Assembly (NCBI GenBank): GCA_030430075.1
Contig: JAUIGN010000001.1
Coordinates: forward strand, 248,001 to 312,000
DNA length: 64,000 nucleotides
Direction: 5' to 3'
DNA from: a bacterium
GTDB lineage: Bacteria; Planctomycetota; Planctomycetia; Pirellulales; Pirellulaceae
Of the stretch, positions 25,723 to 34,806 are shown in pieces. The stretch's first letter is position 1, and every line of letters begins with the position of its first letter. The translations under genes and the position numbers were made by a program. Under the pieces are notes generated by a model. It searched no databases. It was given only the letters and a program-made list of their open reading frames with translations, and had not been told where the DNA came from.

Positions 25723-26937
25723 TCAGTACGAGCGGGGCGTCACTCGGCCTTGAACACGAGACGGCAGGCCCTGAATTCGCAGGAATCCCTCGGCGTCGTT
25801 CTGATTGTACGAACCGCCGCCCTCCATCGTGGCAATCCCTTCGTCATAGAGACTGTTGGGGCTCGAACGACTGGCCACGATCATGTTCCCTTTGTACAGG
25901 TTGAGGGTCACGTCACCCGTAACCGTTTTTTGCGTTTCCCGGTTGAAGGCCAACAGCGCGTCGAAGCGGGGCGTGTACCAGAACCCGTTGTAGACGATCT
26001 CGGCGACCTCGGCGGACAACCGGTCGCGCAAATGAATCAGGTCACGATCGACGGCCAATTGTTCGATCAGCAGGTGGGCTTCGTACAGGACGGTCATGCC
26101 CGGTGCTTCATAGACACCCCGACTCTTCATGCCCACAAACCGGTTCTCAACCATGTCGATCCGGCCGACCCCGTTTCGCCCGCCGATGTCGTTCAACGTC
26201 TTGACCACTTCCAGGGCGGTGCAGGCCTGGCCGTTGACATGGGTCGGCACCCCCTGCTCGAAGCGAATCGAAACCGACTCCGCCTGGTCGGGCGCCTCTT
26301 GGGGAGAAACCCCCATCCCGAACTCGACCTTTTCCACCCCATTGACCGTGAGATCCTCCAACTCGCCCGCCTCGTAGCTGATGTGCAAGCAGTTCTCGTC
26401 CGAGCTGTACGGTTTGGAGACAGACGCCTTAACCGGGATCCCTTTCTCCTCGCAATACGCGATCATCTCCGAACGCCCCGGAAACGCCTGCCGAAACGTG
26501 TCCATCCGCCACGGTGCGACCACGCGCACGTTCGGATCGAGGGCTTCGGCGGCAAGCTGAAATCGGCACTGATCATTCCCCTTGCCGGTCGCGCCGTGGG
26601 CATAGGCGTCGGCCCCGACTTCGCGGGCCACTTCCAGGCAAACCTTGGAAATCAGGGGGCGGGCGATCGACGTTCCCAGCAGGTAGATCGATTCGTATTT
26701 CGCATTCCACTGCATGACCGGAAAGGCGAAATCGCGGCACAATTCCTCCTGCACGTCGACGATCCTCGCGCTCGCCGCGCCGTTACGCCGCGCCTTTTCG
26801 AGTATTGCTTCGCGATCCTCACATGGCTGGCCCAGATCGACGTACACGCAGTGCACGGTATATCCCTCATCCTGCAGCCAGCCGAGAATGACTGACGTAT
26901 CCAAGCCGCCGGAATAGGCGAGTACGCAACTGGGCAT
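25723..26937 (-). CDS. argG: Argininosuccinate synthase
   Basis: ATP-dependent condensation of citrulline and aspartate to argininosuccinate in arginine biosynthesis; cytoplasmic, usually a tetramer. At 404 residues it has the family length. Visible features are the N-terminal PP-loop AYSGGLDTSV, VYVDLGQ, AHGATGKGNDQCRFQ (citrulline/aspartate site), PWR, the SSDENC segment with ISYEAG, and GRIDMVENRFVGMKSRGVYE. The ATG at 26937 follows a GGAGGATC ribosome-binding site, and the domain begins at once (MPSCVLAYSGG), so the longer frame to 26967 is rejected. It is divergent from larB. Confidence 0.97.
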   Translation of the reverse strand: MPSCVLAYSGGLDTSVILGWLQDEGYTVHCVYVDLGQPCEDREAILEKARRNGAASARIVDVQEELCRDFAFPVMQWNAKYESIYLLGTSIARPLISKVCLEVAREVGADAYAHGATGKGNDQCRFQLAAEALDPNVRVVAPWRMDTFRQAFPGRSEMIAYCEEKGIPVKASVSKPYSSDENCLHISYEAGELEDLTVNGVEKVEFGMGVSPQEAPDQAESVSIRFEQGVPTHVNGQACTALEVVKTLNDIGGRNGVGRIDMVENRFVGMKSRGVYEAPGMTVLYEAHLLIEQLAVDRDLIHLRDRLSAEVAEIVYNGFWYTPRFDALLAFNRETQKTVTGDVTLNLYKGNMIVASRSSPNSLYDEGIATMEGGGSYNQNDAEGFLRIQGLPSRVQGRVTPRSY

Positions 26938-27112
26938 GTCGATTGATCCTCCGGGTTTCCTCTGCAAGGGGCGCGGCCAGCCGCCGACGCTGAATTCAGA
27001 TTGTGGTTCCCCCGCGCAGCGCTGGCAAGGCCCACCCCCGCCACCTGACGAGCCAACCGGGCGTCCCCGGGGCTACTTCCGTCGCTCGACGCTGGTGAAT
27101 AGGATAGGGACC

Positions 27113-27805
27113 ATGCAAGACGAACCCCAGGAACCGTTTACGCTCGATTTCGACCGCCAGCAGCGATGCGGTTACCCTGAGGTCGTTTACGGGGAAGGGA
27201 AAGATCTGGCCAACCTGACACAGATCGTTGCTCGCTTGCGAGATCACGGCACCGACGTGCTCATAACCCGGCTGGATCAGGAACCGGCCGAACAACTGCT
27301 GACCACCTATCCTGCCGGCCGGTTCAATCCCGTGGCCCGCACCTGGCGATTGGATGTGGCGTCTCCCCCTTCGGACGGCCCCGGCGTCGGTCAAGTCACG
27401 ATTGTCACGGCGGGAACCAGTGACCTGCCGGTGGCGGAAGAGGCCCGGGAAACCCTGCGTTGGATGCGGATCGAACCGCTCATGGTGCACGATGTGGGGG
27501 TCGCCGGACCGCACCGCCTGCCCGCCAGGCTGGACGATCTGCGCGACGCTGATGCGGTGGTCGTGGTCGCCGGCATGGAGGGGGCCTTGCCGAGCATCGT
27601 GGGGGGCTTTGTCGATTGTCCGGTCATCGCGGTCCCCACCAGCGTCGGCTACGGGGCCAACCTGGGAGGCATCACGGCACTGCTCGGGATGCTGAATAGC
27701 TGCGCCGCGAATGTCACGGTGGTCAACATCGACGCGGGATTCAAGGGCGGTTACGTGGCCGGCATGATCGCCAGACGCGGACAACGGCGGAACGAGAGGT
27801 CATGA
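27113..27805 (+). CDS. larB: LarB-type pyridinium carboxylase (nickel pincer cofactor biosynthesis)
   Basis: A 230-residue protein of the PurE-related LarB family. LarB carboxylates and hydrolyses nicotinate adenine dinucleotide as the first step to the nickel-pincer nucleotide cofactor of lactate racemase and related enzymes. The N-terminal half has RCGYPEVVYGEGKD. The C-terminal PurE-like half has VTAGTSDLPVAEEA, DVGVAGPHRL, VVVAGMEGALPSIVGG and PTSVGYGANLGGI. The start follows AGGATAGGGA. It overlaps the next gene by ATGA. No larC, larE or racemase gene is near, so the cofactor route must be completed from other loci or the product is used otherwise. Confidence 0.92.
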   Translation: MQDEPQEPFTLDFDRQQRCGYPEVVYGEGKDLANLTQIVARLRDHGTDVLITRLDQEPAEQLLTTYPAGRFNPVARTWRLDVASPPSDGPGVGQVTIVTAGTSDLPVAEEARETLRWMRIEPLMVHDVGVAGPHRLPARLDDLRDADAVVVVAGMEGALPSIVGGFVDCPVIAVPTSVGYGANLGGITALLGMLNSCAANVTVVNIDAGFKGGYVAGMIARRGQRRNERS

Positions 27806-28668
27806 CCGAGCAAGAGACGACGTCGGATCTGCCGGGGCTCGGGCCACGGGCGACCGATAGTCATAAGGGCGACTTTGGCCGAGCCCTGTTGGTCGGCGGG
27901 TCGCGCGGGATGGCGGGTGCCATCGCCCTCTCCGGCATGGCCGCCCTCCGCAGCGGCGCCGGCACGGTCACGCTGGGTGTCGCCGACTGCTGCCTGGAAA
28001 CCGTGGCCGGATTCCATCCCGCGTATATGACGGCACCGCTGGCCTGCGATCCCCAAGGCCGGCTGACGGTGGCCGCCAAAGACACGCTCGCAGCGTTGGC
28101 CTCCCGAGCAACCTGCATCGGCTGCGGTCCGGGGTTGGGGCGGTCCCCACAAGTCACCGGCCTGGTGACCTGGATGTATCAGGTTCTGCCGCAGCCGATC
28201 GTCTTCGACGCCGACGCACTTCACGCGTTGTCGGAACAGCCTGAGGTGCTGGCGGAACCTGGCGGCACGCGGATTCTGACGCCTCACGTGGGTGAGTTCC
28301 GCAAGCTGGCCAAGGTGGAGGCGTTACCTCGCGAGGAACACGAACTGCGAGCCGCGATGATGGCGGCTGCCCACAAGCTGGTCATCTGCCTCAAGGGATC
28401 ACGGACGTTGGTGACCGACGGACAGCAGTCCACGCATAACACCACGGGCAATCCGGGCATGGCCACCGGGGGGAGCGGGGACGTGCTGACCGGCATCATC
28501 ACGGCCCTGATCTGTCAACAGTTGCCGGCGTTTGACGCCGCGAGGCTGGCGGCCCACGTGCACGGTCTGGCGGGCGACCTGGCCGCTCGCCAACTGGGGA
28601 CCGTCTCGCTGACCGTCGTCGATCTCCTGGAGCATTTGCCGGCCGCCTTCCTGCAACTCGAAAGCTGA
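27802..28668 (+). CDS. nnrD: ADP-dependent NAD(P)H-hydrate dehydratase
   Basis: Repairs damaged (hydrated) NADH and NADPH by ADP-dependent dehydration. A 288-residue ribokinase-like cytoplasmic protein: HKGDFGRALLVGGSRGMAGA at the N-terminus, CIGCGPGLG, FDADAL, LTPHVGEF, KGSRTLVTDG, and the family hallmark GNPGMATGGSGDVLTG (~217-232). The epimerase half (NnrE) often fused to this domain is absent. The start overlaps the larB stop by four bases, and ribF begins four bases after its stop, so larB-nnrD-ribF form a tight operon with a nucleotide-cofactor theme. Confidence 0.95.
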   Translation: MTEQETTSDLPGLGPRATDSHKGDFGRALLVGGSRGMAGAIALSGMAALRSGAGTVTLGVADCCLETVAGFHPAYMTAPLACDPQGRLTVAAKDTLAALASRATCIGCGPGLGRSPQVTGLVTWMYQVLPQPIVFDADALHALSEQPEVLAEPGGTRILTPHVGEFRKLAKVEALPREEHELRAAMMAAAHKLVICLKGSRTLVTDGQQSTHNTTGNPGMATGGSGDVLTGIITALICQQLPAFDAARLAAHVHGLAGDLAARQLGTVSLTVVDLLEHLPAAFLQLES

Positions 28669-28672
28669 TGCC

Positions 28673-29617
28673 GTGGAACTCGTCCGTTCGCTGAATTTCG
28701 AGACCTCCGCCTGTCGAGGTGGTGCCGTCACGATCGGCAATTTCGATGGCGTTCACCGGGGTCACGCACGGATCATCAAGGAGCTGGTGACGTTGGCCAG
28801 GGAAGTCGACGGACCCGCCGTGGTGTTCACCTTCGACCCGCACCCGGTGCGGTTGCTGCGACCGGACAAGGTGCCGCCGCCGCTCACCTGGACCGACCGC
28901 AAAGCCGACCTGCTGGCAGAACTGGGCGTGGATTCGATGGTCGTCTACCCAACCGACGCCGCGCTCCTGGCGCTCGAACCAGGCGCCTTCTTCGCGCAGA
29001 TCGTGCGGGAGAAACTGGATGCTCGAGCCATGGTGGAGGGCCCCAACTTCTTTTTCGGCCGCCGACGTGCCGGTGACATTGGTCTGCTGTCCGAATTCTG
29101 CCGCGATGCGGAGATCCGCCTGCAAGTCGTCACGCCCCTCCAGGAGGCGGGCGAGTACGTCTCCAGCAGCCGCGTCCGCAGTCTGATCGCCGCCGGCGAC
29201 GTGGCCGCGGCCAACACGCTGTTGACCCGCCCCTATCGGATCCGAGGCATGGTGACGCACGGCGCCGGACGAGGTGCCAAGATCGGGTTTCCAACCGCCA
29301 ACGTCGACGCCATCGACACCCTGCTTCCGGCTGAGGGGGTATACGCGTGCCGGGCCGTTCTTCCCGCAGCCGCATGGCCGGCCGCGGTCAACATCGGACC
29401 GAATCCGACCTTCGGAGAAGCAGGACTCAAGGTGGAAGTTCACCTGATCGGTTACCAGGGGTCGCTCTACGGGCAACCGCTGGAGGTTGACTTTCTCCGG
29501 CGCCTACGCGACATTCGACCCTTCGATTCGGTCGATCAGCTAACAGCGCAACTCGCGTGCGATGTCGAGGCCGCTCGACAGGTGACGGCATCGCCGCCTG
29601 AGGACGGATGCACGTGA
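28673..29617 (+). CDS. ribF: Bifunctional riboflavin kinase / FAD synthetase
   Basis: Converts riboflavin to FMN and FMN to FAD. 314 residues, the normal length. The N-terminal adenylyltransferase half has TIGNFDGVHRGH (~20-31), FTFDPHPV and SSSRVRSLIAAGDV. The C-terminal kinase half has GRGAKIGFPTANV (~200-212), GVYA, NIGPNPTFGE and EVHLIGYQGSLYG. The start is a GTG; the nearby ATG is in another frame. It lies four bases after nnrD. A product needed for flavoproteins such as the flavin reductase and PyrK in this window. Confidence 0.96.
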   Translation: MELVRSLNFETSACRGGAVTIGNFDGVHRGHARIIKELVTLAREVDGPAVVFTFDPHPVRLLRPDKVPPPLTWTDRKADLLAELGVDSMVVYPTDAALLALEPGAFFAQIVREKLDARAMVEGPNFFFGRRRAGDIGLLSEFCRDAEIRLQVVTPLQEAGEYVSSSRVRSLIAAGDVAAANTLLTRPYRIRGMVTHGAGRGAKIGFPTANVDAIDTLLPAEGVYACRAVLPAAAWPAAVNIGPNPTFGEAGLKVEVHLIGYQGSLYGQPLEVDFLRRLRDIRPFDSVDQLTAQLACDVEAARQVTASPPEDGCT

Positions 29618-29807
29618 CCGCAGCCACGGTCGTCGCCTTGCGCGGGTCAACGGAACGTGTCCTGGGAGTCGTGGCCTGTTGCCGGCCGGCGGACAGCGAC
29701 CAAGACGCGGGGGGCTGGCGACGTGCGATTTCGTCCACCTCCGCAGGCGGCCCGCGGCTGACTCGATTTTCTCCATCCACACCACTTTTCGCCGACGGCA
29801 AATTCCC

Positions 29808-30791
29808 ATGACAATCGACTGGCCCCGCTTCGTTGACCTTGTCAAATCCAGCCAACGTTTTCTGCTGACCAGCCACATCCGGCCCGACTGCGACGCCTTG
29901 GGCAGCGAACTCGGAATGTGCCGTGTTCTGGAGGCGCTCGGCAAAGAGGTCATGATTGTCAACGGGCACCCGACGCCGCCTAACTTGGCTTTTATTGACC
30001 CCCAGAAGAGAATTCAGGTCCTGGGCACCGACGTCCAGCTCGACGAGTTGCTCGACGTGGATGTCATGATGGTGTTGGATACCAGCGCCTGGGCCCAGTT
30101 GGGGCCGATGGGAGAGGTGATTCGCGCAACCAGGGCCAGAAAAATCATTGTGGACCACCATGTCGGCGAGGACGACCTGGGGGCGGAGCTGTTCAAGAAC
30201 ACGACCGCCGAGGCGACGGGCCGCTTGGTGGTCGAAGCGGCGGAGCACTTGGGCGTGGAGCTCACACCGGAGGCGGCGATGCCCGTCTTTGCGGCGATCG
30301 CCACCGACACCGGCTGGTTCCGCTTCGGCTCGACGACCAGCGAGACGTACCGCGTGATCGCCAAGGTGGTTGATGCGGGCGCCCGGCCGACCGACATCTA
30401 CCGCGAATTGTACGAACAGGACACGGCCGGGCGGGTCCGCCTGCGGGGCCTGATCCTTTCACGGATCGAAAGCGAACTGGATGGCAGGCTCCAGCACACA
30501 TTTGTCCGGAAGGAGGACTTCGCGCAGACCGGGGCCTTGCCGAGCGACACGGAGGACGCGATTAACCTGGCGCTCGCCATCAAGAATACCGAGTTCGCGG
30601 TGATCTTTGTGGAGCAACAGTCGGGGGGCGTGAAAATCAGTTTTCGCAGTCGTTGCGATCTCCAGTGCAACACGATTGCAGCGAACTTCAACGGCGGCGG
30701 CCACAAAGCGGCCGCGGGCGCGTTCGTGGAGGGCTCCCTGGAAGACGCGCAGCGCCGCGTTCTTGACGTTGTGCGCTCGGCCATGCGATAA
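29808..30791 (+). CDS. nrnA: DHH-family phosphoesterase, NrnA-like
   Basis: A 327-residue cytoplasmic DHH/DHHA1 phosphoesterase. The N-terminal DHH domain has SHIRPDCDALGSE (H23, D27, D29), VLDTS and VDHH (~115), which bind two Mn ions. The C-terminal DHHA1 domain ends with the substrate motif NGGGHKAAAG (~293-302). Such proteins act as nano-RNases or as pAp/c-di-AMP-derived pApA phosphatases. The start ATG is the first in register with the family. It follows ribF after a 190-base gap in which I see no gene (a 67-codon frame overlapping the ribF stop has no support). Confidence 0.9.
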   Translation: MTIDWPRFVDLVKSSQRFLLTSHIRPDCDALGSELGMCRVLEALGKEVMIVNGHPTPPNLAFIDPQKRIQVLGTDVQLDELLDVDVMMVLDTSAWAQLGPMGEVIRATRARKIIVDHHVGEDDLGAELFKNTTAEATGRLVVEAAEHLGVELTPEAAMPVFAAIATDTGWFRFGSTTSETYRVIAKVVDAGARPTDIYRELYEQDTAGRVRLRGLILSRIESELDGRLQHTFVRKEDFAQTGALPSDTEDAINLALAIKNTEFAVIFVEQQSGGVKISFRSRCDLQCNTIAANFNGGGHKAAAGAFVEGSLEDAQRRVLDVVRSAMR

Positions 30792-30921
30792 TCACGCCAC
30801 CCAACCCCGCCCGCCTTCCACTGCCTACCTTGGCCCGGGCTCGCCGCAGCGCGAGGACTCGCCCGGCGCATCTACTTCCCGTTCCCCAAAATTCTCAATC
30901 CGCAAGCGTGGAGTTATTGCG

Positions 30922-31563
30922 ATGGACTCGAACCAATCGTCAGTCCCGGACGAACCAGCGGCGGATGACGTCGCGACGGGCGATCCGGATACGGAGCCTC
31001 GCCGCAATTTTGTGTTTGAAATGGGTTCGCTGATCATCGGCGGCCTGGTCGGACTCGTTCCCCTCCTCGTCGGGCTCGTCAGCTTCCTGGATCCCCTCTT
31101 CGGCAGCAAAAAGAAGCCCCGGTTGTACGCGGATGCCGGAGGGGGCGATGACGACTTGATTCGCATCTCGTCGCTGGGGGCGTTGGAGGTCGACGGCGAG
31201 CCACAGCGGTTCCCGGTAATTGCCGACAAGCAAGACGCCTGGAACTACATTCCCGATCAGCCGATCGGCGCCGTCTTTGTACAGCGTCTGGCCAACGACG
31301 AAGTTCGGGTCTTCAACGCGACCTGCCCGCACGCCGGCTGCAGTGTCTCGTGTGTCGGCACCGCCTTTCATTGCCCTTGCCACAACAGTGCCTTTGCCCT
31401 GGACGGCTCCAAACTGGTCAGCGATTCCGGTCGCACGAACCCTAGCCCCCGCCCCCTGGATTCCCTGGAAGTCGATTCTCAGCGATTGAAAGAGGACCAG
31501 GAAGTCTGGGTCAAATTTCAGAATTTCTATACCGGCAAACACGAGAAGAAGCCCAAATCATGA
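30922..31563 (+). CDS. Rieske [2Fe-2S] protein of a cytochrome bc-type complex
   Basis: A 213-residue iron-sulfur subunit of quinol:cytochrome c oxidoreductase, anchored in the inner membrane with its cluster on the periplasmic side. One transmembrane helix (~33-58) follows a short acidic N-terminus. The Rieske domain has CPHAGC (135-140) and CPCHNS (151-156), giving cluster ligands C135, H137, C153 and H154 and a disulfide pair C140/C151. The twin-Arg in EPRRNFVFEM before the helix fits Tat export, as for other Rieske proteins. A GGAG site precedes the ATG. Its stop overlaps the cytochrome b start (ATGA). Confidence 0.95.
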   Translation: MDSNQSSVPDEPAADDVATGDPDTEPRRNFVFEMGSLIIGGLVGLVPLLVGLVSFLDPLFGSKKKPRLYADAGGGDDDLIRISSLGALEVDGEPQRFPVIADKQDAWNYIPDQPIGAVFVQRLANDEVRVFNATCPHAGCSVSCVGTAFHCPCHNSAFALDGSKLVSDSGRTNPSPRPLDSLEVDSQRLKEDQEVWVKFQNFYTGKHEKKPKS

Positions 31564-33575
31564 AAGCGATTTTCGCGAAGCTCAGCGACTGGCTCGACGA
31601 CCGCACCGGATATCGAGCACTCGCGCATGAGGGCATGTACGAAAACATTCCCGGCGGGTCGCGGTGGATCTATATCACGGGCAGCATGCTGGTCTTTGCC
31701 TTTGTGACGCAGGCGATTACCGGGATCTTTCTCTGGATGGCCTACAGCCCCGGAAGTCAGAACGCCTGGGAAAGTGTGTATCACATCACGTACGGGATGC
31801 AGGGCGGCTTCCTCCTCCGCGGCGTCCATCACTACATGGCCCAGTTCATGGTCGTCTTGCTGCCGCTGCACCTGGTCCAGGTCGTGGTCTGCCGAGCTTA
31901 CGTGGCCCCGCGGGAAATCAACTACTGGCTGGGACTGGTCCTCATGCTGCTGGTCCTCGGACTGGGCCTGACCGGCTATCTCCTGCCCTGGGATCAAAAA
32001 GGCTACTGGGCAACGAAAGTCGCCACGGAACTCATGGCTCTGCCGCCCGGCGGCGAACAACTGCAGAAGCTGGCGGTTGGCGGCAGCCAGTACGGACACG
32101 CCACCCTGACCCGGTTCTTCGCCATGCACGCCGGCGTGCTCCCGGCCCTGCTGGCCATCGTGCTGGGGCTTCACCTGGCCATGTTCCGCAAACACGGCAT
32201 CACAGCGAAGAGTTCGCCCAAACGGCCCGACGAATACTTCTGGCCGAAGCAGGTCTTCAAGGATGCGGTGGGCTGCCTGTTTCTCCTGATCGCCGCCCTG
32301 GGGCTGGCTATCTGGCGCGAAGCGGAACTCGGACCGCCCGCGGAACCAACCGAATCGTACGGCGCGGCCCGTCCCGAATGGTACTTCCTGTTCCTCTTCC
32401 AACTGTTGAAGAAGTTCAAGTCGGAATTCGTCGGAGCGATCGTCGTCCCCAGTCTCGTGATGGCCTTCCTGTTCGCACTGCCGTTGATCGCCAAGATCCG
32501 TTTCGGTCACGTCGTCAACGTGGTCGTCATGCTGGTGCTGGTGATCGGCGCCGGTTACCTGACCTACGAAGCGATCGAACACGACAACTACGATCACTGG
32601 TACGCCGAACAACCGCCGGCCGACGAAAACTCACCCGAGTACGCGCTCTGGAAGGAACGGGTCGATGCGGCCGAGAAGTTCCACGCCGCCCAGGCCCAAG
32701 CACATCACGAATCCGAACGAATTCATGAACTGATCGATTTCTACGGCATCCCGCGCACCGGCGCCTCCGTCGGACTCGTGCAGAATGATCCCGAAATCCA
32801 AGGACCGCGCATTTTTCAGCGTAGCTGTGCCAGTTGCCATAGCTACCTGGACGAAAACGGCGAGGGCATTGCCGGCCCCGCAGCACCCGCTGACTGGGAC
32901 GGTGAGACGCCTTATGCGGCACCGAACCTGTACGGCTTCGCGACGCCCGACTGGTTCATGCGATTTCTGGAACCCGAGCGAATTGTCAGCGACGAGGTCT
33001 TCGGCCTGACCAAACACAAAACCGGAATGATGGCAGCCGACTTCGTCGAATCGGAACTGGTCGACCTGGACGCCGCAGGGAAGCAGGCTCTGCAGCAGAT
33101 CTCCGAGGCGCTTTCGGCGGAAGCCGATTTGATCTGGCGGCAAGAGTCGGTCGCCAAAGCCCGCCAGGACGGCACCCTGGACAAGGGCGTTGAAGCACTG
33201 GAAATCGCCGTCGATTCGCAGGCCTGCACCGATTGCCACAAGTTCCATGACCTGGGCGACCTTGGCTCGGCTCCGGACCTGACCGACTACGGATCGTATG
33301 ACTGGCTGTACCAGTTTATCTCCAACCCCATGGCCGAACGGTTCTACTACGAGGACAGCAACGATCGCATGCCGGCCTATGCCGAGCACAAAGATAATCC
33401 GGCCCTCAATCTGCTCACCCATCACGAGCTGGATATGCTGGTTCGCTGGCTCCGGGGCGACGATCGCAACCTGGAACTGAAGCTGGAACAGAAGGCGGCC
33501 GCCGACGAGGAACCGGCGGGCGAAGAGACGTCTGGCGAAGAGGCAGCCGCGGAAGAGGCGGCGGCCGAGGCGTGA
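31560..33575 (+). CDS. Cytochrome b with fused C-terminal di-haem cytochrome c region
   Basis: A 671-residue quinol-oxidising cytochrome b. The N-terminal ~350 residues are cytochrome b: haem-b histidines H90/H104 in RGVHHYMAQF..LPLHL and H190/H205 in AMHAGVLP..LGLHL, and the Qo motif PEWYF (~275). Helix D has 14 residues between its histidines, the b6-type spacing. After the last helix (~325) comes a long hydrophilic periplasmic part with two haem-c sites, CASCH (423-427) and CTDCH (556-560), and an acidic Glu/Ala-rich tail. With the overlapping Rieske gene it forms a two-gene bc complex in which the cytochrome c1 role is taken by the fusion. Confidence 0.93.
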   Translation: MKAIFAKLSDWLDDRTGYRALAHEGMYENIPGGSRWIYITGSMLVFAFVTQAITGIFLWMAYSPGSQNAWESVYHITYGMQGGFLLRGVHHYMAQFMVVLLPLHLVQVVVCRAYVAPREINYWLGLVLMLLVLGLGLTGYLLPWDQKGYWATKVATELMALPPGGEQLQKLAVGGSQYGHATLTRFFAMHAGVLPALLAIVLGLHLAMFRKHGITAKSSPKRPDEYFWPKQVFKDAVGCLFLLIAALGLAIWREAELGPPAEPTESYGAARPEWYFLFLFQLLKKFKSEFVGAIVVPSLVMAFLFALPLIAKIRFGHVVNVVVMLVLVIGAGYLTYEAIEHDNYDHWYAEQPPADENSPEYALWKERVDAAEKFHAAQAQAHHESERIHELIDFYGIPRTGASVGLVQNDPEIQGPRIFQRSCASCHSYLDENGEGIAGPAAPADWDGETPYAAPNLYGFATPDWFMRFLEPERIVSDEVFGLTKHKTGMMAADFVESELVDLDAAGKQALQQISEALSAEADLIWRQESVAKARQDGTLDKGVEALEIAVDSQACTDCHKFHDLGDLGSAPDLTDYGSYDWLYQFISNPMAERFYYEDSNDRMPAYAEHKDNPALNLLTHHELDMLVRWLRGDDRNLELKLEQKAAADEEPAGEETSGEEAAAEEAAAEA

Positions 33576-33596
33576 AGCTTCGTATCACCTGCCTGA

Positions 33597-33747
33597 GCTT
33601 GACCCGCATTCCGTCATGCACAGCATGACCTACCCCCGCTTGGCCCGCATTCCGTCATGCACAGCATGACCTACCCCCGCTTGACCCGCATTCCGTCATG
33701 CACAGCATGACCTACCCCCGCATGTCGCAGGTCATGCGGCGCATGAC
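33597..33747 (+). repeat. Three 41-bp tandem units, each with a GTCATGC/GCATGAC hairpin, plus a fourth hairpin
   Basis: Units at 33597-33637, 33638-33678 and 33679-33719 are almost identical. Each carries the palindrome GTCATGCACAGCATGAC (first at 33613-33629) and ends CTACCCCC. A fourth hairpin with the same 7-bp arms, GTCATGCGGCGCATGAC, lies at 33731-33747 in a different context. The array sits just after the cytochrome b stop codon and may act as a multi-hairpin 3' end. The rest of the 317-base gap to 33892 shows no gene. Confidence 0.9.
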
Positions 33748-33892
33748 GGACGAACGTGCTGGCAATGCTAGCCCCACGCCACCGGGGGCTGTCTGCCGGC
33801 GAAGTTCTCGAAATCGGGCACAGTTCGACGAGCGGGGCGACGATACTATCTGACGACGCAGCGGACCTAGGAACCGCATCACCGCGTCCTCA

Positions 33893-34753
33893 ATGCCCCG
33901 AGCCAAGTTCATGTGGTGTCGCAGTTGCCAACAGGATGTGCCGGCCGTTGCGTCGAGTGACGACGCAACCGTCCGCTGCGCGCGGTGCCATGGAAACCTG
34001 GCCGCGGCAGGTTCGTCTCGAGCGGACCGAACGACGACGGATCCGGCAACCGACTCCCCTCCAACACCGCTCGACGACCGGCCTCGGGCACCTGCCCACG
34101 GGTCCCCGGCATCGCCGCATGCGATCGATCCCTGGAACCCGTGGGAACTGGAGGAGGACTTACGGGCGGCAGACCGGATGGTGCAACTGCTGGGGATTTG
34201 CCGGACCGACACGGCCCATTCCGGTCATGCCACGGCCGGTAATTCTGGCGACGGGCAGCCGGCGGGGGACGTCGGCACGTGTGCCGCGCGCGCCGCGGCG
34301 GGACCGGCGACGGTCGTCCCGAGGAGCGGGCGATGCGCGGCGGAGGCTCGCCAGCCCGTTCAGACCGCGCGCGTCGTGAGTGAGGCAGGCCTGCTGGTGT
34401 TCGCCGGCGGGGCCGTGCTGCTGGGTTGGTCGTACCTGATGGATGCCCCGGGCCTCTGGCCGATTGGCCTCTCTCTGGCCCTCGCGGGACAGGCCGGCGT
34501 ACTGGTCGGCCTGGTCTGGCAGCTCGATCGCATGCGACGTTCCGACAAGGACACGACGGAATCGCTGGACGATCTGGATGCGAGGCTCGTCGAACTCCGC
34601 CAGGAGACGACACGTCTGGCTGCGCGTAACGCCGGGCTGCCGAACGCATTTCATTCGCATCTCGCGGCCGGTGCCGGGCCCCATCTGTTATTGGCCGACC
34701 TCAAAAGCCAGCTCGACCTGTTGGCGGTCAAGTTAGCCGAACAGCAACGCTGA
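33893..34753 (+). CDS. Zinc-ribbon and transmembrane protein of unknown function
   Basis: A 286-residue protein I cannot assign. The N-terminus has two Cys pairs, CRSC (~9-12) and CARC (~29-32), forming a short zinc-ribbon-like module. A Pro/Ala/Asp-rich linker (~45-150) follows, then two adjacent hydrophobic helices (~167-185 and ~190-210), and a C-terminal coiled-coil region (~215-286) with leucine/charged heptads. It is probably an inner-membrane protein with cytoplasmic ends. It stands alone between the hairpin array and the convergent pyrK. Confidence 0.7.
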   Translation: MPRAKFMWCRSCQQDVPAVASSDDATVRCARCHGNLAAAGSSRADRTTTDPATDSPPTPLDDRPRAPAHGSPASPHAIDPWNPWELEEDLRAADRMVQLLGICRTDTAHSGHATAGNSGDGQPAGDVGTCAARAAAGPATVVPRSGRCAAEARQPVQTARVVSEAGLLVFAGGAVLLGWSYLMDAPGLWPIGLSLALAGQAGVLVGLVWQLDRMRRSDKDTTESLDDLDARLVELRQETTRLAARNAGLPNAFHSHLAAGAGPHLLLADLKSQLDLLAVKLAEQQR

Positions 34754-34806
34754 TCCGACCTTCGCAGGCGTCACCCGGCTGCCCCCCACCTTAAGGCCTC
34801 GTCCCG

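Noticed and set aside
29608-29811. 67-codon plus-strand frame overlapping the ribF stop
   Set aside because: Overlap alone is weak support; composition is unlike a protein and the nrnA start follows directly.
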